DNA of 27,294 bases from DATLXH01 sp035576005 (GTDB lineage Bacteria > Acidobacteriota > Thermoanaerobaculia > Gp7-AA8). A program made the position numbers and the translations under genes. Location: the NCBI GenBank assembly GCA_035576005.1, contig DATLXH010000139.1, positions 1 to 27,294 on the forward strand, in the 5' to 3' direction. Each line of letters starts with the position of its first letter. Positions within the stretch are counted from its first letter, which is position 1. Positions 1 through 6,743 of the stretch are shown here, in pieces. The notes under the pieces were generated by a model, which was not told the DNA's origin, ran no database searches, and saw only the letters and a program-made list of their open reading frames with translations.

Positions 1-158
1 TTGTCGTGAGACGGCGGAGAGTGGCTTGGATGCGAGGCGCATGGCGATTTTGCGACGAAGGCATAGTCGACACTATGTCGAGGAGCGAAATTGGCATGCA
101 ACGAAGCAGACAGGCCGCTGTCCGTCGGCTCACGGCGAAGGTCTGTGAGAAATGCGGG
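1..158 (+). repeat. Dispersed palindromic element, copy A (left end cut by window)
   Basis: This is the first of five same-orientation copies of a ~178-bp element; about 20 bp of its left end lie outside the window. The central palindrome CATAGTCGACACTATG is at about 61-76. The right end reads GAGAAATGCGGG followed by CTA, and that CTA is the antisense of the TAG stop codon of the neighbouring minus-strand cupin gene. Two parallel reading frames stay open through the element, but the differences between copies do not look like coding constraint, so I treat it as non-coding. Confidence 0.9.
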
Positions 159-563
159 CTACGCTTCGCTGGTGCCCTTGCGACCGTAACGGTCCTCGAG
201 TCTCACCACGTCATCGAGCTCAGTCGTGGAGACTTCGGTGATGTCCGAATCGACGATCGCTTCGATGCGGTGAATCAGTCGCGGCGGGATGTGGAAGACA
301 TCGTGCTCGCGCATCATCACGATGCGCTCGTCGTCGCCGCTCCGGAGGGTGAGACGAACTTCTCCTGACGTCAACAGCAGGGTCTCTTCCTTCCTTTCGT
401 GGTACTGGAGGCTCAGGCTGTGACCTGCGTTTACGTGGAGGATTTTTCCGACATACGCGCTGCCGCGGGCCCAGATCAGCTCGTAGCCCCATGGCTTATC
501 GACGCGCTCGGCAGCACGCGGTTCAAACAATGAAGATTCGTTGGAAACTGGTTCTCGCTGCAT
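159..563 (-). CDS. Cupin protein, mannose-6-phosphate isomerase type II (ManC C-terminal) like
   Basis: A 134-aa single cupin domain. It opens with the KPWGYELIWA signature typical of the phosphomannose isomerase half of ManC-type proteins. The metal-binding style motif QYHERKEETLLLTSGEV follows, then PPRLIHRIEA and a closing DDVVRLEDRYGR. Stand-alone forms are common and are thought to isomerise or bind sugar phosphates; the substrate here is unknown. The frame is open further upstream, but a longer start would overlap the divergent dehydrogenase gene and add residues that do not belong to the family, so I chose the ATG at 563. No good Shine-Dalgarno sequence is visible. The TAG stop codon is formed by the end of repeat copy A. 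Confidence 0.8.
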   Translation of the reverse strand: MQREPVSNESSLFEPRAAERVDKPWGYELIWARGSAYVGKILHVNAGHSLSLQYHERKEETLLLTSGEVRLTLRSGDDERIVMMREHDVFHIPPRLIHRIEAIVDSDITEVSTTELDDVVRLEDRYGRKGTSEA

Positions 564-621
564 GGCGCAAGGATAGCAAATCGCGACAGAAGGGAATCGC
601 CGCGCGAATTGTCCGCGACGT

Positions 622-646
622 TTGACCGTTGCGATCAGGCGGTCAA
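622..646. promoter_or_regulatory. Inverted repeat TTGACCG-N11-CGGTCAA between divergent genes
   Basis: Two perfect 7-bp arms (622-628 and 640-646) lie in the 121-bp space between the divergent cupin and sugar dehydrogenase genes. The spacing and position suit an operator or a short stem-loop. The left arm also resembles a -35 box (TTGACC), with only a weak -10 (AATGTT) 17 bp further on. No regulator is identified. Confidence 0.35.
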
Positions 647-684
647 TGTTTTCTGTCGCACACTTCAAATCACAGTGAGGCATC

Positions 685-1902
685 TTGAAAGTCTGGTCTG
701 CCCTTGTTGTTTCCTCCATTCTCTTTTCAGCATCGGTCACGCAGGCTGCCCTCCTTCCCGGCTTTCGCGTCGAGAAGGTTGCCGATGCTCCGGGTTTCGT
801 CACTTCGATCGTCTTCAATGAGAGCGACAGCCTCTTTTTCTCCACCACGGACGGAGGGATCCATCGCGTCGATTCCGGCATTGCGACCGAGGTTGCCCGG
901 GTGGAGACCGCGAAAGATGGAAACGCCGCGCTCCTCGGAATCGCTTTCATCAATGGATTCGAGGTCGTCACACATCACATCGTCCCGGATCTCACAGCGG
1001 AGGCTTTCGACATCGTCAACGTCGAGACAGGGCAGGCGAGAACGCTTGCTCGAATTCTTTGCAACTCAGGAACACTTTGTGAGTCGGAGCACCATGGCGG
1101 GAACCCCGTCGTTGCCGCCGACGGCTCCGTCTACGTCGGCATCGGCGACTTCGGGGGAGGAAGCCTCGCGCAGTCAATGTCATCTCCAGCAGGAAAAATT
1201 TTCCGTATCACTCCCGACGGCACCGCGACTGTGTTCGCACTCGGCTTCCGTAATCCGTTTGATCTGGTCGTAGACGAGCCCACCGGAAAGCTGGTCGTAT
1301 CGGACAACGGGCCTGAAGGAGGCGACGAGATTCACGTCATCGCGCAGGGTGACAACGCCGGATGGCCGTTGACGTTCGGTGACCAGGCTCCACTCCCCGG
1401 TACGGTTGCTCCCGTTTTCACATTCACCGAGACGGTAGCGCCAACGGGGCTGTCGCGGGTCAGGAAAGTCGACTCGATACCGTTCGATGGTCTGCTTTCA
1501 GCGGCATTCGTTACCGGCGCGATTTACTATTTCCCTCGTCCATCAGAACCGAGGTTCATGACACCTGTCACGCTCGTCTCGGGCGATTACGGGCCGGTGA
1601 TTGACGTTGCCCAGAATCGGAAGGGCGAGATCTACTTTGCGACCGGATTCGCTATCTACCAGCTTCGAGCTCCGCTTCGTGGTGACGTGAACGGCGATGG
1701 CAAAGTGGACGAGGGCGATGCTGTCGCTCTTGTGCTCGAATTGTTCGACGGCGATAGCAACCAGACCATCGAAGTGCACCTCGGGACTTACCCGGCAACG
1801 TGGGGAGCAGACGTGAACAATGACGGAGTCGTTGACTCCCGGGATCAGGGCGCGCTCGCCAGACTCCGCAGCTCGCGCTTGCGAGCAGTTCGGCGACCGT
1901 AA
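685..1902 (+). CDS. Secreted PQQ-type sugar dehydrogenase (glucose/sorbosone dehydrogenase family) with dockerin-like repeats
   Basis: A 405-aa protein with an N-terminal signal peptide (hydrophobic core, likely cut after TQA near residue 21). The body matches the six-bladed propeller fold of soluble aldose sugar dehydrogenases: HHGGNPVVAADGSVYVGIGD, then PAGKIFRITPDG, ALGFRNPFDL and GPEGGDEIHVI. These proteins oxidise sugars in the periplasm or outside the cell with PQQ. The last ~70 residues hold two EF-hand-like calcium loops, DVNGDGKVDEGD and DVNNDGVVDSRD, as in type I dockerins. The start is a TTG at 685 preceded by a GTGAGG Shine-Dalgarno; no better ATG lies near the signal peptide. The PQQ-binding residues were not checked one by one, so catalytic activity is inferred. 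Confidence 0.8.
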   Translation: MKVWSALVVSSILFSASVTQAALLPGFRVEKVADAPGFVTSIVFNESDSLFFSTTDGGIHRVDSGIATEVARVETAKDGNAALLGIAFINGFEVVTHHIVPDLTAEAFDIVNVETGQARTLARILCNSGTLCESEHHGGNPVVAADGSVYVGIGDFGGGSLAQSMSSPAGKIFRITPDGTATVFALGFRNPFDLVVDEPTGKLVVSDNGPEGGDEIHVIAQGDNAGWPLTFGDQAPLPGTVAPVFTFTETVAPTGLSRVRKVDSIPFDGLLSAAFVTGAIYYFPRPSEPRFMTPVTLVSGDYGPVIDVAQNRKGEIYFATGFAIYQLRAPLRGDVNGDGKVDEGDAVALVLELFDGDSNQTIEVHLGTYPATWGADVNNDGVVDSRDQGALARLRSSRLRAVRRP

Positions 1903-1956
1903 CGGATTCTCGTTAAACCAGGTGCCGGGCAAGCGTCGGCTAATCGACCCGCCGGG

Positions 1957-2068
1957 TTTAAAGAGTGTCGGCCGCACGCCGTGCGGCCCTACACCTGCCC
2001 AGACCTCGGCGCTCTCTTTAAGATCAAATAACTGCATCTCGAGGGGACGGACTGTAACCTCGGGAGAT
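1957..2068 (+). promoter_or_regulatory. Structured leader upstream of the M48 protease gene
   Basis: This is the 264-bp space before the protease gene. Arms TTAAAGAG (1958-1965) and CTCTTTAA (2014-2021) enclose a perfect hairpin, GGCCGCAC (1970-1977), loop GCC, GTGCGGCC (1981-1988). A second bulged hairpin follows, ATCTCGAGG (2036-2044) pairing with CCTCGGGAGAT (2058-2068). No U-tract follows either stem, so they are not simple terminators. It could be a cis-regulatory RNA or a small RNA. No known riboswitch consensus was recognised. Confidence 0.4.
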
Positions 2069-2166
2069 CACCCAATGACTGAGGTGGCTGTAAGTCCTTC
2101 GTTTTTAACAGGCGATCAAGGCATTAACGATGCAATCACCAGCCTCGGACAATAGGAGGTTCACGA

Positions 2167-3651
2167 ATGAATCGATCGCAATTTCGAATCAAGAAGGTAG
2201 CGGCAGCGTTGTCGCTGAGCCTGCTCATGGTGCCGGCCCTCGCCGAGGCCCAGACCAAAGTCAAGTCCGGCTACAACATGTTCAGTCCGGAGCAGGACGT
2301 GGAGATCGGACGCCAGTCCGCATCTGAAGCGAATCGCCAGCTTCCGACAGTACGTGATGGAAGCGTCAACGATTTCGTCAATGAGATCGGGCAGCGTCTC
2401 GCAGCGAATGCTCCCGGTCCTAAGTTCCGGTATGAGTTCCGCGTGGTAGACGCTTCTGACCTCAATGCGTTCGCGCTACCGGGGGGCTTCCTCTACATCA
2501 ACCGCGGCATTATCGAGGCGGCAAAGAACGAAGGAGAGGTTGCCGGCGTTCTCGCTCACGAGATCTCCCACGCTGCGCTTCGTCACGGTACGGCTAACGC
2601 GTCAAAGCAGTACCTCACGCAGGCCGGGATCGGTATCCTCGGCGGAATCCTCGGCGGCAAGATGGGACAGAACACCGGACAGATCGTCAACGCTGTCGGC
2701 GGGTTCGGACTCAACGCACTCTTCCTGAAGTACAGTCGTCAGGCCGAAACAGATGCTGATATCACCGGGGCGCAGATCATGGCGCGCTCGGGCTACAACC
2801 CCGCGGACATGGCGAGCTTTTTCGACACACTTGCCAAAACCGACAAGCGCAGGACGGCGAACTGGCTCTCGAGCCACCCTGCTCCTGAGAATCGGCGGGA
2901 TAGGATTTACAAGGAGTCGACGATCCTGGGGATTACACCTACTGCAGGCGCAACGACCTCGCGTCACGAAGCGGTAAAGGCTGAGCTTCGCCGTATGGGT
3001 CCGGCCCAGACCATGGAGCAGATCGCTACGCGTGGTCCGGCACCGAGATCGACTCCGCAGCGCAGGTCTTCTTCCCAGCAGCAGGTACGCGTGGAACCGC
3101 CCTCGAGAGATCTGAGGAGCTTCACCGCAACCTCTCGCGTGTATCAGGTCGGGTATCCGTCGAACTGGGAAGTCTACGAGCAGGGCGATACGGGAGCCAC
3201 CTTTGCTCCCCGTGGTGGTGTTGGGAACCTCGACGGCCGGACGGAAATCGTCTATGGCGCCATCGTGAATCACTACGAGCCTTTTGGAAATGCCCAGCGC
3301 CGCAACAACCTCTACGGTGGGGGATCCTCCCGCAGGGGCAACGGGAGCATTACCGAGGCTACGGATGACCTGCTCAGCCAGCTCATGCAGAGCAGTCCGC
3401 ACCTCAAAATGGTCAGGAACTCGGGAACCTCTGTACGCATATCGGGCGAGCAGGGTCTGGCGGCCGTCCTTCGCGGAAACAATCCGGGAACCGGCATCAC
3501 GGAGCGAGTTACGGTAGTGACCAGTCAGCTCGATGATGCACATCTGATCTACCTGCTCTTCATCACTCCTGAGGAAGAAGCGGAGAGATACAGCCCGGTG
3601 CTCAATGCAATGGTTCAGACGTTGAAAATTGACCCGGACCATCGTCACTAG
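2167..3651 (+). CDS. Secreted M48-family zinc metalloprotease (BepA/LoiP-like)
   Basis: A 494-aa protein. Residues 1-29 form a signal peptide with a basic start, a hydrophobic core and ALAEAQ at the likely cut. The peptidase domain carries the zinc motif HEISH at 131-135 and the third ligand in ETDAD (Glu194), both hallmarks of M48 peptidases that monitor outer-membrane or periplasmic proteins. A glycine-rich stretch lies between them (about 155-180). Residues ~290-320 are a Gln/Arg/Ser-rich linker. The C-terminal ~170 residues (YPSNWEVYEQGDTGATFAP and onward) look like a separate beta-rich domain reminiscent of DUF1795/PsbP-like folds. A strong TAGGAGG lies just upstream of the ATG. A rho-independent terminator follows directly, so the gene probably ends its transcript. 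Confidence 0.9.
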   Translation: MNRSQFRIKKVAAALSLSLLMVPALAEAQTKVKSGYNMFSPEQDVEIGRQSASEANRQLPTVRDGSVNDFVNEIGQRLAANAPGPKFRYEFRVVDASDLNAFALPGGFLYINRGIIEAAKNEGEVAGVLAHEISHAALRHGTANASKQYLTQAGIGILGGILGGKMGQNTGQIVNAVGGFGLNALFLKYSRQAETDADITGAQIMARSGYNPADMASFFDTLAKTDKRRTANWLSSHPAPENRRDRIYKESTILGITPTAGATTSRHEAVKAELRRMGPAQTMEQIATRGPAPRSTPQRRSSSQQQVRVEPPSRDLRSFTATSRVYQVGYPSNWEVYEQGDTGATFAPRGGVGNLDGRTEIVYGAIVNHYEPFGNAQRRNNLYGGGSSRRGNGSITEATDDLLSQLMQSSPHLKMVRNSGTSVRISGEQGLAAVLRGNNPGTGITERVTVVTSQLDDAHLIYLLFITPEEEAERYSPVLNAMVQTLKIDPDHRH

Positions 3652-3671
3652 GATTTCGATTCGACAGGAAC

Positions 3672-3700
3672 AAAAAGGGCAGCCGCTGGCTGCCCTTTTT
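3672..3700. terminator. Bidirectional rho-independent terminator
   Basis: AAAAAGGGCAGCC (3672-3684), loop GCT, GGCTGCCCTTTTT (3688-3700): a perfect 13-bp stem with an A-tract on one side and a T-tract on the other. It sits about 20 bp after the M48 protease stop codon. Confidence 0.95.
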
Positions 3701-3781
3701 ACGTTATCCCCGCTGCTGGGCGGGCAATATTCGATCATACCAGTGGGTTTGTCTCACAACGAAGGAACGGAGGAGTCCCGA

Positions 3782-4213
3782 ATGTACGATGAGGCAATGG
3801 TCAGACCGATGCGTGAGGAGTTGACGCGACTCGGAGTCAAGGAAACGCGTACTGCTGCTGATGTCGATGCAGCGCTAGCAGAAAAAAAAGGCACGACGCT
3901 GGTGGTGGTGAATTCCGTGTGCGGATGCGCCGCAGGGAATGCACGTCCCGCTGTTGCCAAAGCGCTCGAGCACACCGTTCTTCCAGAGAACATGATCACT
4001 GTTTTCGCAGGAAATGACTCGGAAGCGACGGCACGGGCGCGCTCATATTTCACCGGCTATCGTCCCTCGTCCCCCTCGATCGCGCTGATCCGCGACGGTC
4101 AGGTCGTCAAGATGCTCGAACGCCATCAGATCGAGGGAAGGGATTCCGCCGATCTTGCTGGGGAGCTCACAACTGCTTTCGATCAGTTCTGCGTCAAAAC
4201 GACAGCGAGCTGA
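3782..4213 (+). CDS. Bacilliredoxin, BrxA/BrxB (YphP/YqiW) family
   Basis: A 143-aa protein starting MYDEAMVRPMREEL, as in the DUF1094/bacilliredoxin family. It carries the family active site VCGCAAGNARP (Cys47-Gly48-Cys49). Thioredoxin-like elements follow: FAGNDSEATARARSYFTGYRPSSPSIALIRDG. Family members remove bacillithiol from mixed disulfides on proteins, or act as thiol-disulfide oxidoreductases, in the cytosol. The frame is open upstream, but the ATG at 3782 has a GGAGG about 9 bases before it and matches the family N-terminus. The gene stands alone after the terminator. Use of bacillithiol by this organism is an inference from the family. Confidence 0.88.
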   Translation: MYDEAMVRPMREELTRLGVKETRTAADVDAALAEKKGTTLVVVNSVCGCAAGNARPAVAKALEHTVLPENMITVFAGNDSEATARARSYFTGYRPSSPSIALIRDGQVVKMLERHQIEGRDSADLAGELTTAFDQFCVKTTAS

Positions 4214-4268
4214 GAGACTGCATGGCGCACCCCCCGGCGAAACGGTGGCGTCATCCTCGTGGTTAGAT

Positions 4269-4301
4269 CCTCGGCACCGTCATGCCCCGACGGTGCCGAG
4301 G
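4269..4301. other. Perfect 13-bp hairpin downstream of the bacilliredoxin gene
   Basis: CCTCGGCACCGTC (4269-4281), a 7-nt loop, GACGGTGCCGAGG (4289-4301). It starts 55 bp after the stop codon. There is no T-tract, so it may act as an mRNA 3' stem or a factor-dependent terminator. Confidence 0.6.
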
Positions 4302-4312
4302 AGCCGGGGTCT

Positions 4313-4492
4313 GCCCGCATTTCTCACAGACCTTTGTCGTGAGACGGCGGAGAGTGGCTTGGATGCGAGGCGCACGGCGATTTTGCGACGAAGGCATGGT
4401 CGACACTATGTCAAGGGGCGAAATTGTCGTGCAACGAAGCAGACAGGCCGCTATCCGTCGTCTCGCGGCGAAGGTCTGTGAGAAATGCGGGC
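4313..4492 (+). repeat. Dispersed palindromic element, copy B
   Basis: A full copy of 180 bp including the outer G and C. The left end GCCCGCATTTCTCACAGACC is mirrored by the right end GGTCTGTGAGAAATGCGGGC. The inner arms also pair (GAGACGGCGGA with TCCGTCGTCTC), so nearly the whole element is one long imperfect palindrome. The right end plus the following TA give the TAG stop codon of the adjacent minus-strand lipoprotein gene. Confidence 0.92.
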
Positions 4493-4977
4493 TAGCGTCT
4501 GACAGTCACCGATGTTCTTGCCTCGGTGCGAGCTCCCGTTCCATCGACCCCCTCGACCTTCAGCTCCGCAGAGACCGCGCTGAATAACCGGTCGTCGGCA
4601 ACTTCCTTGCGAGGGTTAAACCGGTATCGCAGTTCTCCTGACGCAGGCACCACGCTGGGGAAGCCGAGCCGGATAATTTCTTCCGGACCGTAGCTTTCTG
4701 AGTAGACGGGGATGCCGCCAAAGGCGACGACCTGCACCGAAACGCGGCGCACAGTGACAGCCGCCCCTGCGGTTTCCCGCACGACCGCTTCGAAGGGGAA
4801 GTCGTAGGTGTCGCCGCTGACGCGATTTGCGATGATCGGGTTCGGTGCAACTTCGACCGTCAGGGCGCCGCGCGCCGACATTGAAGCAGCGCGGGTGGCC
4901 CTCCCGCCGCCCGACCCTGTTGTCGAGCAGGAGACGAGGAGCGCTGCGCCCAGCAGGTAAGTCGAGATCCTTCGCAT
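4492..4977 (-). CDS. Hypothetical lipoprotein
   Basis: A 161-aa protein with a lipoprotein signal: charged start, hydrophobic core and lipobox LLVSC with Cys17, followed by a Ser/Gly-rich tether. The mature part (TVEVAPNPIIANRVSGDTYD, then alternating beta-like segments to residue 160) suggests a small Ig-like or beta-sandwich domain; I do not recognise the family. A good Shine-Dalgarno (AAAGGAG) precedes the ATG. It begins 10 bp after the sodC stop codon and is probably the last gene of a three-gene operon. The last codons and TAG stop lie exactly at the edge of repeat copy B, so the original C-terminus may have been altered. Confidence 0.75.
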   Translation of the reverse strand: MRRISTYLLGAALLVSCSTTGSGGGRATRAASMSARGALTVEVAPNPIIANRVSGDTYDFPFEAVVRETAGAAVTVRRVSVQVVAFGGIPVYSESYGPEEIIRLGFPSVVPASGELRYRFNPRKEVADDRLFSAVSAELKVEGVDGTGARTEARTSVTVRR

Positions 4978-4987
4978 CTGATCTCCT

Positions 4988-5527
4988 TTACGGCCTCATC
5001 GCGCTGGTCATCATTGTTGGAACCCCGCAGAGAATCCGCTTGCCCGAATTGCCCGCAGGTTGTGAGGTCAGGTCGTCCGGATCTGCGTGTACCAGAAATG
5101 CGCGACCGGCGATCGAGGCAGGACCTTCCGTGACGGTCACGGATCGAGTCATGAATTCCGTGCGGGCCCGTCCATTGGAGTCTGCCGTCACATTTCCGAA
5201 GTCACCCTCGTGGCTTCCTTCTCCGTGAGCGCCGTGAGGCGCGCTGCCTGGGTTGAAGTGTGGGCCTGCGGAGGATGCATCAGGCGCGCTGCAGTCCCCT
5301 TTCTCATGAACGTGAAAGCCGTGACGGCCCGGCGTGAGGCCTGACAGGTCCACCGCTACCTTCACCTGTCCATCGTCCATCTGCGTGAGACGGACTGTCC
5401 CGCTCGCGCTCGACCCGCTCCTCGGTTCGAGATTGATCGTGGCGGCCGGCTGCGACGACATCGTTGTGTGCGTGCAGCCCATGCCGTAGACGAGACTCAA
5501 CATAGATAAAAGGACAGCGTTTTTCAT
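4988..5527 (-). CDS. sodC: Cu/Zn superoxide dismutase, lipoprotein form
   Basis: A 179-aa protein that converts superoxide to hydrogen peroxide and oxygen outside the cytoplasm. Metal ligands are visible: GFHVHEKGDC (His72, His74), GPHFNP (His90), HGEGSHEGDFGN (His106, Asp109) and FLVHADPDD (His147). The intramolecular disulfide pair would be Cys79 and Cys167 (CGV). The signal peptide ends with a lipobox-like YGMGC (Cys18), so the enzyme is probably lipid-anchored. GGAGGAA precedes the ATG. That ATG overlaps the TGA of the upstream YdjY-type gene (ATGA), so translation is probably coupled. Confidence 0.93.
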   Translation of the reverse strand: MKNAVLLSMLSLVYGMGCTHTTMSSQPAATINLEPRSGSSASGTVRLTQMDDGQVKVAVDLSGLTPGRHGFHVHEKGDCSAPDASSAGPHFNPGSAPHGAHGEGSHEGDFGNVTADSNGRARTEFMTRSVTVTEGPASIAGRAFLVHADPDDLTSQPAGNSGKRILCGVPTMMTSAMRP

Positions 5528-6228
5528 CGTTCCTCCAGTTGTGGTTTGAGAATCATGGTTACAGAGCTTCCTGCTCGAGGAAGCCGGTTCCTGATCGCCT
5601 GATAGACCACGCCGTCGCGGACGTAGTCACGAATGGGATGAGAGCGATTGCCGATTGCACCGCCAGGACATGAGTAAAGGCAGACGATGCAGCCCGACTT
5701 GAACTCGGGCTGAAACCGCTCATTGCCGCCGTATCGGAAATCTAGGCGCGGAGTCTCGTGGCCGCGCTCTGCCAACAACGACGAGAGCTCGACCGGCGAG
5801 GAGAGACCATCCCAACGGACGCGAACATTGATCGCGGTGCCATCGACCCGTTTGTCGGGCTCCTTACTTTCTCCGCTCCCTCTCTCCGTCCAGGACGCAA
5901 TCGTGAGATTCTCGCCTGGTACGGCGCCGAGAGATTCGAGTGCCGCACGAACCTCCTGGTCACTTGCCTCGCTTCGGAAAAGAGCCCAGGTCGCTGCGCG
6001 CCCCTTCTTCCACACGATTGCATGATGCCCTTTGACTCCAAACGGTCGCTGCATGGCGCCGGGATGAACGGTCGCGCGCAGATGGACCTCACGATGCACG
6101 CGATCGACGACGAGGGCTCCGGGGGCGTGCTCCCGGTCACGCGTGGTGGACGAGGCGAACACGACAGTCGCGGTGATGACTCCTCCGACAAGGAGAATCG
6201 CTGCGAGTCGACTGCGGTGTCGGGACAC
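5524..6228 (-). CDS. YdjY-domain protein with Cys-rich (putative Fe-S) motif
   Basis: A 234-aa protein with an N-terminal membrane or signal segment (residues ~8-26). The first part (ALVVDRVHREVHLRATVHPG, then HHAIVWKKGRAATWALFRSE and a LESLGAVPG turn) matches the YdjY-type fold as I remember it. The C-terminal part carries GCIVCLYSCPGGAIGN, a CxxCxxxCP motif that could bind a metal or Fe-S cluster. The function of the family is unknown. The start is a GTG (6226-6228) with no clear Shine-Dalgarno, chosen because it gives a normal signal segment. It is translationally coupled to sodC, which suggests a role in extracytoplasmic redox or oxidative stress. Confidence 0.65.
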   Translation of the reverse strand: MSRHRSRLAAILLVGGVITATVVFASSTTRDREHAPGALVVDRVHREVHLRATVHPGAMQRPFGVKGHHAIVWKKGRAATWALFRSEASDQEVRAALESLGAVPGENLTIASWTERGSGESKEPDKRVDGTAINVRVRWDGLSSPVELSSLLAERGHETPRLDFRYGGNERFQPEFKSGCIVCLYSCPGGAIGNRSHPIRDYVRDGVVYQAIRNRLPRAGSSVTMILKPQLEER

Positions 6229-6300
6229 GACGGTTGTGGTTGCAACGCCTGCGCCTCATTCCGAATGCAGAATGCAGGATGTGGCATGCAGTGGACCGAA

Positions 6301-6478
6301 CCCGCATTTCTCACAGACCTTTGTCGTGAGACGGCGGAGAGTGGCTTGGATGCGAGGCGCGCGGCGATTTTGCGACGAAGGCATAGTCGACACTATGTCG
6401 AGGAGCGAAATTGCCGTGCAACGAAGCAGACAGGCCGCTATCCGTCGTCTCGCGGCGAAGGTCTGTGAGAAATGCGGG
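6301..6478 (+). repeat. Dispersed palindromic element, copy C
   Basis: A full 178-bp copy in the intergenic space between the YdjY-type gene and hppA. The ends are CCCGCATTTCTCACAGACC and GGTCTGTGAGAAATGCGGG, followed by TTA. Short ATGCAGAATGCAGG-like stretches flank it on both sides in opposite orientation (6263-6281 and 6515-6552). Confidence 0.92.
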
Positions 6479-6743
6479 TTAAGTGCCGAGGCGCAGAAAG
6501 TGTCGGATTTGACCCATTCTGCGTTCTGGATCTGGATTCTGCATTTCCTGCACAATCCCGCAACTTTCCGGTAGAATCCGCGCGTTTTTGATGGCGCAGT
6601 GAGCCTGTTGCTCTTCCACATCTCGCTCTGTCGCTCCCGCGCCATCCGCAAATCTTCCCGAAATCCAGACAGAACGTCCGACACGGTTGCCTCTTGTCGA
6701 TCAATGAACACCCGGCCCCCGCGGGGCTGCCAACGGAGGAATT
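6479..6743. other. Upstream region of hppA, no gene seen
   Basis: 265 bp between repeat copy C and hppA. It contains the ATGCAGAAT-type motif (inverted, 6515-6552) and a GGAGGAA Shine-Dalgarno just before the hppA start. No promoter of convincing quality was found. Confidence 0.5.

Noticed and set aside
6..368. Open frames running through the palindromic repeats (Cys-containing peptides ending KVCEKCGL) as small genes
   Set aside because: The same frame is open in several copies, but the differences between copies are mostly amino-acid changing and follow stem pairing, not codon positions. There is no Shine-Dalgarno.
564..971. A longer, 270-aa form of the cupin gene
   Set aside because: The extension overlaps the divergent sugar dehydrogenase gene and has no family similarity; the ATG at 563 fits the family.
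1970..1988. Rho-independent terminator of the sugar dehydrogenase gene
   Set aside because: The hairpin is perfect but no T-tract follows, and it is nested within a larger stem.
2602..3738. Long minus-strand open frames opposite the M48 gene, and similar ones opposite nuoD, nuoH, nuoJ-nuoL and nuoM
   Set aside because: They are antisense shadows of clear genes, with low-complexity charged composition and no recognisable domains.
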